DNA of 64,000 nucleotides, taken from assembly GCA_965205255.1 (NCBI GenBank), contig OZ242051.1, forward strand, positions 744,001-808,000, given 5' to 3'. Both the position numbers and the translations under genes were made by a program. The stretch comes from G965205255 sp965205255 (GTDB lineage: Bacteria > Pseudomonadota > Gammaproteobacteria > Pseudomonadales > Endozoicomonadaceae). The notes under the pieces are model-generated. The model searched no databases. It was given only the letters and a program-made list of their open reading frames with translations, and had not been told where the DNA came from. Positions 56,901 through 64,000 of the stretch are shown in pieces (positions within the stretch are counted from its first letter, which is position 1; every line of letters starts with the position of its first letter).

Positions 56901-59855
56901 GTGGTGAGTCATTTCAATGCAATGGGACAGGTCTTGTTCTCTGATGCCTATCATGCCGGAATGGAAACCCGTAATGTTTACAGTACAGTCAAGCCTAATC
57001 AGGTGATTGCCTCCACGGTATCGACCCGTAATACTGACGCCAATGTGACACCGGTGAGAACCACCTACAACACCTATGACGCTTATGGAAATATTATCAA
57101 AACAGAAGTAGCCACTGGCGCTTATGACCCTTCGGCTCAAAAGGTACTGGTGGGTGAAAGAACGTATACATCACTGGGCTTTTTATTAAATGCCACAACG
57201 ATGGTGGGAGATAAATCTCATCAGGTGAGCATGACATATGACACAACCTCTGGTTTTCCGACCAAAATAACAGACCCGCTGGGTAATAGTATGACTATTA
57301 CCTATGATACGCTATGGCATAAAAAACCACATACCGTGGTATCTGAGACGGCAGACGGTCATACAGATTTCACCCTGACCTATACTTACGATGCTAATGG
57401 TAACCTGACCGATTTGAAAAAAACGAGCGGGCAGAATAAGCTGATCAGCGAAATGGCATACACCTATGATCCGGTGAATCAGCGGTTACTGACCACAACC
57501 ATCACTCACCCTGACGGTAGTCAGCGAATCTTATCCGATGAGGTGAACAATTATTTTGTACCGGTGAGCAGTACCTATGGTGCTCCAGCGGCGCCGGTGT
57601 ATACACAAACAGCGGTAACCGATGCGCTGGGATTGCCGGTTAGTATGAGTTATAAGGGAAGCGCAGGTCAGGTATCTCTGGGAACTGATTACAACCCTGA
57701 TTTATCGGTGAAGGATAAAACCATTAACCATCAAGTGACCAATAGCTATATCTATGACAGTATTGGTAATTTGGTCAGCATTGCCAATGACCTGAACGGT
57801 AAACCTGTTCGAACGTATGGTTATGGTTATAACACAAAAGGTCAGGTGGCTACCCGTACTGCAACAACTGAAAAAGGTGTCAGTACCCAAACATACACCT
57901 ATACACCGATGGGTCAGTTAATGCACTTTACCTGCAACGGAAAAGAGTGCCCTCAGAATCTGTTCAAACAACCGGTCAGTGCCATTGATTACAGCTATCA
58001 ACCTTTGTTTAATTCACTAAACACAGTGGATGAGACGCTCAACGGTGGCAGTAAACAGCTGATTACTTACCAGTATAAAAACACTGATCCAACACAGGTG
58101 TCAGGTATTGATTATGCCGGTAAAGGCCATGCTACATTTAGCTATGATGGTGATGGTAATATCACTGCCATGCAGAAAATGACTGCCTCGGGCAAGTTAG
58201 TGCCTTACCAGATGAGCTATGACAGTGCGCAGAATTTAACGGATGTCACTATCAATCATCGTGAAAAAATTCACTATACCTATGGTGCGTCAGGACAGCA
58301 AATTGCAGAAAGTGATACCAACGCTTTCGGCAAAACAACCACACTACAGCAGTATTACAATGGCTCTCTGGCAGAGCAGTCGCTTAACGGGAAATCTCGT
58401 TATTATGTAGCCGGAGGAAGTTTTTATGATGGCCGTTACGAGTCGGCTATTACCGATGGCAAGCAGTTAACAGGCAGTGTCGTTAATGGCAAAGTTCAAG
58501 GTGATGATGTGTATATGCCGTATGGTCAGGTAACAGACCTGAATCAGGCTAAAACACTGGCGTTGACTCTGCAAAAGAGCACTCGTGGCTATCAAATGAA
58601 AAATACAGACCAAGTGACGGGCTGGCAGTTTTTGGGCAATGGTTATCGTGCTTATGATCCGGCACTGAGACTGTTCACTAAACACGACAGTGCCTCTCCG
58701 TGGGGAGCGGGTGGCATAAATGCTTACAACTATGCAGGTAATGATCCCATCAATAGTTCTGACCCCACCGGTCACTACACCGAAAATGATGTCAATGACG
58801 TTAATAAAACGATGAAAGCGGAAAACAAACAGATTTACGATAACTATCACAAAAGTCAATTGGAAACAATTTTTGCAATTTGTTTCGCGGTGGCAGGACT
58901 TTTGATGGCCTTGTTGATCCCAGGTCCTGGTGAATTTATAGAGGGCACGGCGCTGGCTTTCTTGGCTAATGTTGCTTTTTTTACGGCAGTAGGTGTAGCA
59001 ACAACCGTAAGCGAAAAACTTGTAGAAAATGGCGTTTTGGAACAAAAGGGCTTAAAGCCATCTCAATCAATTGGTGAGATGATGAGTTCTACTTCGTTCT
59101 GGGAAGGTGTTGGTATTGATGCCGTGGCTATGGTCGGTGGCGAGACGGTGGGGCTAATCATTAACGAAGCAGCCCGTGCAATTGAAAGCGCTGCAGGAAG
59201 AGCAGCAGAAGAGGCAGCAGCAGGAGAAGCAGGAGGAGCAGCAGCAGGAGAAGCAGCAGGAGAAGAAGTAGAAAATGGCGGCCTCAGTACGACTGATAAA
59301 GATATACTGGGTAATAGCAGTCATGATATTGCGGCAATGACCCCGACTGAAAAGGCTGCAAATCGGAAGCTTTATTTAGCTAAAAAAAACGAGATAATGG
59401 ACAACCTCACCGATGATGACATGGAGGACGTTACTGCCAGGGAAAAACAATACCATGTACAGTCTTTTTCTAATGAGATGCTTAAAGCTTATCCGGAGCA
59501 GTTAGGTGAGCCAAATATTTCCAGGATCATAGATGATCAATCATCTGTACCAACAATATGGCTGCACCCAGAAGGTTTTGAAGCATGGAAACAAAATGTC
59601 TCTGCACTTGCAACTAGAAATCTTGGAATACTTGAAAGAAACACATCACTTCGTGATCTAGATGATGAGATAAGGACCGTGTTAAGCAACTCTGATGATC
59701 TATCATTACATCATGGACAAATTTTAAGTTCGAGAGAAAAAATAGCGGCTATAGGTTACCATAAATGGTACATGGAATTTTTGGGCGCTACAAAAAATTG
59801 GGATGACTATTTTAATACTGCGTTAAGGAAGCAATTTCGCAATATTACTCCCTAA
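53949..59855 (+). CDS. Secreted Rhs/YD-repeat polymorphic toxin, copy B (intact)
   Basis: An uninterrupted 1,968-residue protein starting at GTG with TAAGGA upstream. Order: Sec signal peptide (1-26), Ser/Lys segment, beta-rich N-terminal domain (to about 480), YD repeats (about 500-1540), Rhs-associated core (about 1560-1605, FLGNGYRAYDPALRLF to SDPTGH), hydrophobic hairpin (about 1640-1700), Ala/Gly/Glu hinge (about 1750-1774) and a unique tip (about 1775-1968). YD-repeat proteins build a shell that encloses and delivers a C-terminal toxin. The tip (SSHDIAAMTPTEKAANRK, PTIWLHPEGFEAWKQNV, LHHGQILSSREKIAAIGYHK) matches nothing I know; it is mostly helical and hydrophilic. There is no PAAR or VgrG-type domain, so export is probably by Sec followed by another outer-membrane step. 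No immunity gene follows. Confidence 0.9.
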   Translation: MFLRLVKLAVSSITLASFLTTSVAFAENSNAHISTVKHRSSTSKAAPMSVAAKKTLLKKLKRLVATGHNHFTSQASNGGMNAAVSVNPSSLGLTFSQKLFSVNSSPTSKTTLPVSIFLGASTGFNPTTQLLNDYPIDVNIPYIQPQESNSGHTYYTLSIGGSSYPMIMDSKQQFQFIYYKKPDIHITHQSDDTIVVTLRNNSTYIFKKVNGSAATTPYQVVAKIGPDGKVIYFQYAHSDTQSSITLLNSDQKVVAKINKQSGSATLFYQDKMGHFQHFTLRNESDGVSITNPLNESTLLTFDTDKKPTKITLADGAYYTINYGVLSGSHYIVSGYTEPVNNHTPYVSSYTEHFNNSHDQDITRTFSVSSTGNNFVGNNIQCDGNTFSHVTSAQDWLMECGFRHQGAPVYRYSTLAGMKIPVFTGTLTPSPETKQISQSYNYLHLKDQQTTSVNNITLTRGQTSYGDKITSASSVADLSLHYNLPSVQQYQLYDATGNNSLLQVQNFNYSYDSKGFLAKKIVQDSHGNLNTESYTTLPGVYHPILQTSVAQIRPTKQAGLQGKAPTTLTTNYSKPSVISKSITVGGHAYTVNRVAIPGNQILFNGKIIRSSTVTYNTEPTAMTFAMPVKTTATLPSMGQYVNNSYTISNSNNVYTISNTKQSLTSDTQGRAPQQLPGTQKTYNLYGGLIKSEDPVTGDIVTYDSYDALGRPVQVSYLPAGNADDKQTYRYQYDILNGAQNAGFRVTMTQLMPTGKGKGVQLEKEYDTQNHVVKTLQQLKDRSGFYATDEAFYNLSGQISKTIHYYYDEKGQVHPQQSLYFYNRYGKPTAVQHPNGSTSISVSDSYHLRKISYTLLPTSQVINNPDSLCFDPLQSTPDHRVNTACRVASVQVSQSHSVNQGSASRPVMFHDVSYKYNFITDPAFTTTTADGKKVPLYDSGTKKQMTTVFASTAKGQAPDSQALESLADTIKNQALANPSATQASTFVVSHFNAMGQVLFSDAYHAGMETRNVYSTVKPNQVIASTVSTRNTDANVTPVRTTYNTYDAYGNIIKTEVATGAYDPSAQKVLVGERTYTSLGFLLNATTMVGDKSHQVSMTYDTTSGFPTKITDPLGNSMTITYDTLWHKKPHTVVSETADGHTDFTLTYTYDANGNLTDLKKTSGQNKLISEMAYTYDPVNQRLLTTTITHPDGSQRILSDEVNNYFVPVSSTYGAPAAPVYTQTAVTDALGLPVSMSYKGSAGQVSLGTDYNPDLSVKDKTINHQVTNSYIYDSIGNLVSIANDLNGKPVRTYGYGYNTKGQVATRTATTEKGVSTQTYTYTPMGQLMHFTCNGKECPQNLFKQPVSAIDYSYQPLFNSLNTVDETLNGGSKQLITYQYKNTDPTQVSGIDYAGKGHATFSYDGDGNITAMQKMTASGKLVPYQMSYDSAQNLTDVTINHREKIHYTYGASGQQIAESDTNAFGKTTTLQQYYNGSLAEQSLNGKSRYYVAGGSFYDGRYESAITDGKQLTGSVVNGKVQGDDVYMPYGQVTDLNQAKTLALTLQKSTRGYQMKNTDQVTGWQFLGNGYRAYDPALRLFTKHDSASPWGAGGINAYNYAGNDPINSSDPTGHYTENDVNDVNKTMKAENKQIYDNYHKSQLETIFAICFAVAGLLMALLIPGPGEFIEGTALAFLANVAFFTAVGVATTVSEKLVENGVLEQKGLKPSQSIGEMMSSTSFWEGVGIDAVAMVGGETVGLIINEAARAIESAAGRAAEEAAAGEAGGAAAGEAAGEEVENGGLSTTDKDILGNSSHDIAAMTPTEKAANRKLYLAKKNEIMDNLTDDDMEDVTAREKQYHVQSFSNEMLKAYPEQLGEPNISRIIDDQSSVPTIWLHPEGFEAWKQNVSALATRNLGILERNTSLRDLDDEIRTVLSNSDDLSLHHGQILSSREKIAAIGYHKWYMEFLGATKNWDDYFNTALRKQFRNITP
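59200..59272 (+). repeat. Purine-rich Ala/Gly/Glu hinge repeat in Rhs copy B
   Basis: Tandem GCAGCAGGAGAA-type units encoding AAEEAAAGEAGG and AAAGEAAGEE. It is shorter and differently arranged than the tract in copy A (51412-51540). Sequence identity between the two loci ends inside it. Confidence 0.8.
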
Positions 59856-60102
59856 GTGATTTTTTTACGCTGGACATTGCCACTAGAATTTTATTTGCTG
59901 TGTCTTCCATGGGTTATCTTCTATTCATATTGTTGAATTAACAGATAATACTCATGTAAAACAATCAGTCAAAAACTGTCCGAAGTATTGCTTTAACAAC
60001 AAGCCACAAAAACAAATTATCAATAAGTTATTGATTGGATTTTATGCTTATTTGGTCGTTTTCTTGAGATTTTACTCCAGCTTGAAACAGGCCGATAAGC
60101 GC

Positions 60103-60136
60103 AGTTAATTTGGCATATGCCAAATTAACTTTTTTT
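60103..60136 (+). terminator. Strong Rho-independent terminator downstream of Rhs copy B
   Basis: A perfect 28-bp palindrome, AGTTAATTTGGCAT with its complement (60103-60130), is followed by a run of T. It lies about 250 bp after the Rhs stop and just before the convergent PCu(A)C-like gene. The stretch 59856-60102 shows no gene. Confidence 0.8.
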
Positions 60137-60169
60137 AAGGGCTTAAGCTAAACCTTACAAGGCATCGTT

Positions 60170-60709
60170 TCAGTTTTTTGGTGTGGCAATACTTCTTATT
60201 TTTACTTTTCCTACTTTTGCGCTGGAAAAAACAGTCGCTTTATTAGCAAAGGCAAGCTTAATGGCATACACATCACCTTCCTTCAGCGGACGATTTAAAC
60301 CCTCCAAAACAATATGAGTACTGTTTGGTCTTAACATCGTTTTGCGCCTTGGCAGAATATCAATACTACTTGTAGACTCCGTCTTTTTAATAGTGCCATT
60401 GATAAGAGTTTGGGAAAACATGATTTTTTTTGCTAGCGGTTTATGATCTTTTTGACCCAATACCTCAACAGACGTTAATTTCATGGCTTGATCAGTATTA
60501 TTAGTTAATGTCATATATAGCCCTGTGCCAGATACACCCTCTGGCATAAAACGAATACGAGCATTTGTCACAACAACCGGCGCTTTTTGGGCTACTGATT
60601 TTGATAATGTTTTTTTCTCTGAGTTTGCCACTGCACTTTCTGCTCGAACCATGGTAACCGAGGCTAAAATTGCTACAATTAAACTCATTACTATATTTAT
60701 TTTTTTCAC
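60170..60709 (-). CDS. PCu(A)C-like periplasmic protein with degraded copper site
   Basis: About 179 residues with a signal peptide (KINIVMSLIVAILASVTMVRA) and a C-terminal PCu(A)C-type (DUF461) beta domain: VVVTNARIRFMPEGVSGTGLYMTLTN-type strands and then HIVLEGLNRPLKEGDVYAIK. Family members pass Cu(I) to cytochrome oxidase through the pattern HxM, a distant Met, and HxM. Here the first HxM region reads KKIMFSQTLINGTIKK with no His, and the last is HIV instead of HxM. Copper transfer by the usual site is therefore doubtful. The GTG at 60709 has GGAG seven bases upstream and is preferred over the TTG just before it. Confidence 0.75.
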   Translation of the reverse strand: MKKINIVMSLIVAILASVTMVRAESAVANSEKKTLSKSVAQKAPVVVTNARIRFMPEGVSGTGLYMTLTNNTDQAMKLTSVEVLGQKDHKPLAKKIMFSQTLINGTIKKTESTSSIDILPRRKTMLRPNSTHIVLEGLNRPLKEGDVYAIKLAFANKATVFSSAKVGKVKIRSIATPKN

Positions 60710-60791
60710 CAAAAGACTCCACTTTTAATTTTTATTGTTGATGATCACTCACATAACCAACTCATCTGTTATGCTGGAGGGCATCTAGTCT

Positions 60792-61622
60792 ATGCAGAGA
60801 TTTGTGAAAATGCCAATGACTAAAACAAAAATTATTAATAATGATATCAGGTTTATTGATACGCATTGCCATCTGGACTTTTCTGTTTTTAATAAAATCC
60901 GAAGCTCAATACTAAGAAATTGTTGGGAAAAACAAATAGATACCATTATTATTCCAGGTATATATGCCTCACTCTGGCCATCCTTGCTACAGTTTTGCCG
61001 GTTTCCTACACCTATACGACTTCTGGCAGCATTAGGAATGCACCCTTATTTTCTTACCCACCATAGGCGCATTCACCTGAAATTACTTGAAAATATGGTA
61101 ACTGCTGCTGGTCATTATGTTATTGCCATTGGGGAGATCGGTCTGGACTTTTATCACGGATGCAATAATGAGTCACTCCAGATAGAATTATTCAAAGCAC
61201 AGCTTTGTATTGCCAAAGCGTTAAAAAAACCCGTCATTATTCACAGTCGAAAAGCACATGATATAGTTTGCAAAATAATTCGCCAGACTAGGTTTGATCA
61301 AGGAGGAATTATTCATGCCTTTTCAGGTAGTCTTGTACAGGCAGAGACATTTGTTTCTCTGGGATTTAAACTAGGTATTGGTGGCGCCATTACTTATGAG
61401 AGAGCTACAAAACTGCGATTCATTCTTCAGACATTAACTCTTGACTCATTCGTCCTTGAAACCGATGCGCCTGACATGCCTTTAGCAAACCAAAGCCAAC
61501 CTTTTAACACACCTGAAAACCTTCCTTTGATATTTCAAGCCATTTGCCGGTTAAGACCTGAATCTGAACAAGAGATAAGCACTCAGCTACTTGCAAACAG
61601 CCATTCGGTTCTTCGGTTTTAG
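60792..61622 (+). CDS. TatD-family metal-dependent DNase (YjjV-like)
   Basis: A 276-residue TIM-barrel hydrolase of the TatD family, which has metal-dependent DNase activity. Metal ligands are all visible: FIDTHCHLDF (HxH), AIGEIGLDFYHG (Glu), VIIHSRKA (His), GIIHAFSG (His) and VLETDAPDMP (Asp). The YjjV branch is suggested by overall length and by the SQPFNTPENLP segment. GGAGGG precedes the ATG at a slightly long distance; two more ATGs follow within nine codons, so the exact start is uncertain. Confidence 0.88.
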   Translation: MQRFVKMPMTKTKIINNDIRFIDTHCHLDFSVFNKIRSSILRNCWEKQIDTIIIPGIYASLWPSLLQFCRFPTPIRLLAALGMHPYFLTHHRRIHLKLLENMVTAAGHYVIAIGEIGLDFYHGCNNESLQIELFKAQLCIAKALKKPVIIHSRKAHDIVCKIIRQTRFDQGGIIHAFSGSLVQAETFVSLGFKLGIGGAITYERATKLRFILQTLTLDSFVLETDAPDMPLANQSQPFNTPENLPLIFQAICRLRPESEQEISTQLLANSHSVLRF

Positions 61623-61799
61623 TAACCAAATTAACAGCAGTGATATAATTGCTATCAAATCATGAACTTACAGAAGATCAACTACTCCAAAAATAGCTGT
61701 TGGAAGAGAGAAGGCCAATACAATAACAATAAAAGTCTTTTCTCTTTCACGCAGCATCTGACTTAACAGAAATCACAAAAATAACATTATGGTTACCAT

Positions 61800-63881
61800 A
61801 TGCTGAATTCATTTTTTAACTTTATGCATACGGAATGTGCGGTAGTAGCCACTTTGAGTGAAAAGGTGGCATGGATTGACTACCAGCAAGGGGTGCGCTC
61901 TCTTTACACGGCTCATCTGCCTGAATTTAAACCTGTTCTAATTGAGCAATGTGATATATCTGAGAATAAGACATTGCTTGCACCAACACTGTCACCTGCT
62001 GGCAATTACATAAGTTATATTCGTAAAATTATCAATGACGATGGCAGCACAAAAGAAATGTTAATCGTTGTAAATATCACAACAAGATCCAATTGCTTGG
62101 TTTCTCTTGCACCCGGCTCAAATGTCTGTTTTCACGAAGCACAAAAACAAATGTTTTATGTTCCACATCACGCTCCCAATACAGTTGTTGCTGTATCATT
62201 AACTGACAGTCAAAGTCATGAACTTTGGCAAACTCAGGGAAGTATTACCAACCTCGCGCTTTGTGAAGGCTGTAATAAACTTGCCGCAGTCTGTAAAAAA
62301 CAAACACGCAGTTCCATAGCATTATACGACATTATAAAAAATACTTACCAATGGGTGAATCCGAGCTTTGACGTAGACGTTTCTCCAGTGTGGTCACCAG
62401 ATGGTAAGCACCTTATTTTTAAAAGACTACATTTATTTAAAAGCGATACACATTACTCTTTGCCGAAAAGCGATGCACCAGCTTTTTCACTGATGCTTTA
62501 TGCGTGCAACACAAAAAAAATCACTAGTTTATGGTGTAGCAAATCGAGCATTATTTCACAGCTTTCCAGTCAGGAAGGATCACGTCCTGTAATGTGGGTC
62601 GATAATGAAACCATCGTTTTTTGTCATGAAGGCTCTGGTTGGGAGCATGCTTACTGCCTTAATATATTTGAAAAAAAGTTAACAACGCTTACTAAAGGAG
62701 ACTTTTTAGTCAGAGATCTGAGTGTTTGTAGAACGACAAAAACACTGTATCTTGTTACCAATCAAAAAAAACGACAATATTATCACCTTAAACAGATTTC
62801 ATTAAATAAAAATAATCCCGATTATTTAATAGAAACTCCTTTTAGCAATGCCAGCGAAATTAGCAACAATATGTGTTTCTCACCCCAAGTGCTTGGTGAG
62901 CAAGGAAGATACCTTTTGTATTTTTGTACAAGTGTCAGCAATCCATGCACACTTTGCATCGCTGATAAACTTACAGATAAATACATATTTCCGAATCGTG
63001 ATGGACCAAAAAGATTTTCGTACACAACAGATGAAAAATTAAATACTCACCGTAAACCCACATTGCATTTTATTAATTCAGCAGATGGGAAAATATGCTA
63101 TGGCCAGCTTTTTACACCAGCCAATCTGACTGCGCATGCCGCCATTATTTATCTGCACGACGGCCCGAACAAGCAAAGCTTGCCTGGTTTTCAGCCTTGT
63201 CTGGAAATGAGTTTTGATTATGCTCTATGCCAGTATTTTGTAAGCAAAGGTTTTGTAGTGTTTGATCTGAATTACCGTGGTTCAGGTGGATATAGCAAAG
63301 GGTTTAGAGAGGCAAAAAATCGTAGCTGGAACGGTGCTAGCGAATATAAAGATGTGTTAGCAGCTGGTAAATGGCTTGCCTCACAACCTTTCGTTAATGC
63401 CAACCAACTGGGTATTATAGGTAAAGGCTGGGGAGGATATCTCGTTGCACTGGGATTGGCCAGAGATAGTAAATTATTTCATGCAGGCGTGGATATTAAT
63501 GGCTATCATCACCTTCCCCGAATGATGAGAACACTCAACCATATCCAAGATAACAACAATATGATGTTTAGTTGCATAGAAGCTGAAACTGCCACCAGGC
63601 ATATAGCTCAATCAAAATTAGCTTTGGAATATTCGCCCTGGGATTGCATCGAAGACTGGATGAGTCCTGTACTATTGATTAATAGTGGTAATAATCTGCA
63701 AGTTCCTTTTTCTGAAGGACAAACACTATACAACGCACTGGTTCATCAGGGCGTACAGACAGAAAGCCTTGTCATTCCTGCTGAGACTCACACGTTCACC
63801 TACCACAATTCATGGCGAGAAGTTGCGAAAGCCAGCAGCTCCTTCTTTGATCGACATCTTAGAAAAAATCACATTCCCTAA
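61800..63881 (+). CDS. S9 (prolyl oligopeptidase-like) protein lacking the catalytic serine
   Basis: A 693-residue protein with the S9 layout: an N-terminal seven-bladed beta-propeller-like part (about 1-420, with SPAGNYISYIRK and VSPVWSPDGKHLIF WD/TolB-like strands) and a C-terminal alpha/beta-hydrolase domain (VFDLNYRGSGGYSKGFREA). The nucleophile elbow, GxSxGG in active enzymes, reads GKGWGGYL, so residue 543 is Gly instead of Ser. The Asp-loop (usually GxxDxxVP) reads SGNNLQVPF without the Asp. The catalytic His (ETHTF) remains. The frame is intact and long, so this looks like a catalytically dead scaffold or carrier, not a decayed gene. It overlaps the end of def on the other strand by 4 bp. 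Confidence 0.85.
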   Translation: MLNSFFNFMHTECAVVATLSEKVAWIDYQQGVRSLYTAHLPEFKPVLIEQCDISENKTLLAPTLSPAGNYISYIRKIINDDGSTKEMLIVVNITTRSNCLVSLAPGSNVCFHEAQKQMFYVPHHAPNTVVAVSLTDSQSHELWQTQGSITNLALCEGCNKLAAVCKKQTRSSIALYDIIKNTYQWVNPSFDVDVSPVWSPDGKHLIFKRLHLFKSDTHYSLPKSDAPAFSLMLYACNTKKITSLWCSKSSIISQLSSQEGSRPVMWVDNETIVFCHEGSGWEHAYCLNIFEKKLTTLTKGDFLVRDLSVCRTTKTLYLVTNQKKRQYYHLKQISLNKNNPDYLIETPFSNASEISNNMCFSPQVLGEQGRYLLYFCTSVSNPCTLCIADKLTDKYIFPNRDGPKRFSYTTDEKLNTHRKPTLHFINSADGKICYGQLFTPANLTAHAAIIYLHDGPNKQSLPGFQPCLEMSFDYALCQYFVSKGFVVFDLNYRGSGGYSKGFREAKNRSWNGASEYKDVLAAGKWLASQPFVNANQLGIIGKGWGGYLVALGLARDSKLFHAGVDINGYHHLPRMMRTLNHIQDNNNMMFSCIEAETATRHIAQSKLALEYSPWDCIEDWMSPVLLINSGNNLQVPFSEGQTLYNALVHQGVQTESLVIPAETHTFTYHNSWREVAKASSSFFDRHLRKNHIP

Positions 63882-64000
63882 GGCTTTTTTTTATGTCGGA
63901 ATTTTCTGGATTTTTCAACTAAAAGCTTCTTTTTAAGCCTGGATATACGATCAATAAATAACACCCCATTTAAGTGATCTATTTCATGCTGAAGGCATTC
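63878..64000 (-). CDS. def: Peptide deformylase, 3' end only
   Basis: On the minus strand the last 40 codons of a gene enter from the right edge: ECLQHEIDHLNGVLFIDRIS, a Lys/Arg-rich tail and a TAG stop. HEIDHL is the zinc-binding HExxH motif of peptide deformylase, which removes formyl groups from nascent proteins, and EC(L/I)Q before it is typical. The stop overlaps that of the convergent S9-like gene by 4 bp. Confidence 0.9.
   Translation of the reverse strand, partial: ECLQHEIDHLNGVLFIDRISRLKKKLLVEKSRKFRHKKKP

Noticed and set aside
53949..59855. Rhs genes as type VI secretion effectors
   Set aside because: The N-terminus is a Sec signal peptide followed by a beta-rich domain; no PAAR repeat, prePAAR helix or linked vgrG/eag gene is present.

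Overview
The window is chromosomal DNA of an AT-rich gammaproteobacterium. Household genes (glnE, dapB, mgtE, tcdA, tldD, ubiK, argS, pepN, cydABX, tatD, def) are of ordinary gammaproteobacterial type. A Yersinia-type (Ysc) type III secretion export gate, chaperone pair and secretin (sctX, sctY, sctV, sctC) point to a life in or on animal cells. Many broken insertion sequences, long gene-poor gaps and shuffled gene order look like a host-restricted genome. An Endozoicomonas-like (Oceanospirillales) relative would fit, but that placement is inference from gene content only. No rRNA, tRNA or CRISPR array was seen.

Layout. 1-3.9 kb: 3' part of glnE, an IS630 remnant, dapB. 4.1-5.3 kb: an apparently intact IS3-family (IS407 group) element with a 4-bp target duplication. 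5.7-13.2 kb: a BarA-like hybrid kinase, a class II aldolase-like protein, MgtE, an outer-membrane barrel candidate and TcdA. 13.3-14.3 kb: two fused IS6-family remnants. 14.7-24.4 kb: a small Cys-rich secreted protein, a YiiX-like papain-fold enzyme, TldD, UbiK, another IS6 remnant, a SPOR-domain protein, a transporter and ArgS. 25-30 kb: type III secretion genes in two divergent units. 30-44.4 kb: PepN with a DUF2797 protein, a lysine-rich unknown, three transporters plus an amino-acid permease, the cydABX operon (including the 41-residue CydX) and an FAH-family enzyme.

44.7-59.9 kb holds the most unusual content: a tandem duplication of a very large Sec-exported YD-repeat (Rhs/TccC-like) toxin gene. 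The copies are nearly identical over about 1,700 codons and about 500 bp of upstream DNA (itself an IS630 remnant). They differ completely after an Ala/Gly/Glu low-complexity hinge. Copy A carries a short protein-kinase-like tip and is split by a 978-bp IS982 insertion; copy B is intact and carries an unrecognised tip of about 190 residues. Neither has an evident immunity gene, so host-directed use is plausible. The last 4 kb has a PCu(A)C-like protein with a degraded copper site, a TatD nuclease, an S9-type peptidase relative lacking its nucleophile serine, and the 3' end of def on the other strand.

Several proteins have lost or changed key residues while keeping full-length frames: the HPt histidine of BarA, the HIGH motif of ArgS, the S9 serine and the PCu(A)C ligands. 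A dispersed repeat of about 68 bp, starting ATACCAAAACCTGCTTC, occurs at least seven times in intergenic DNA.
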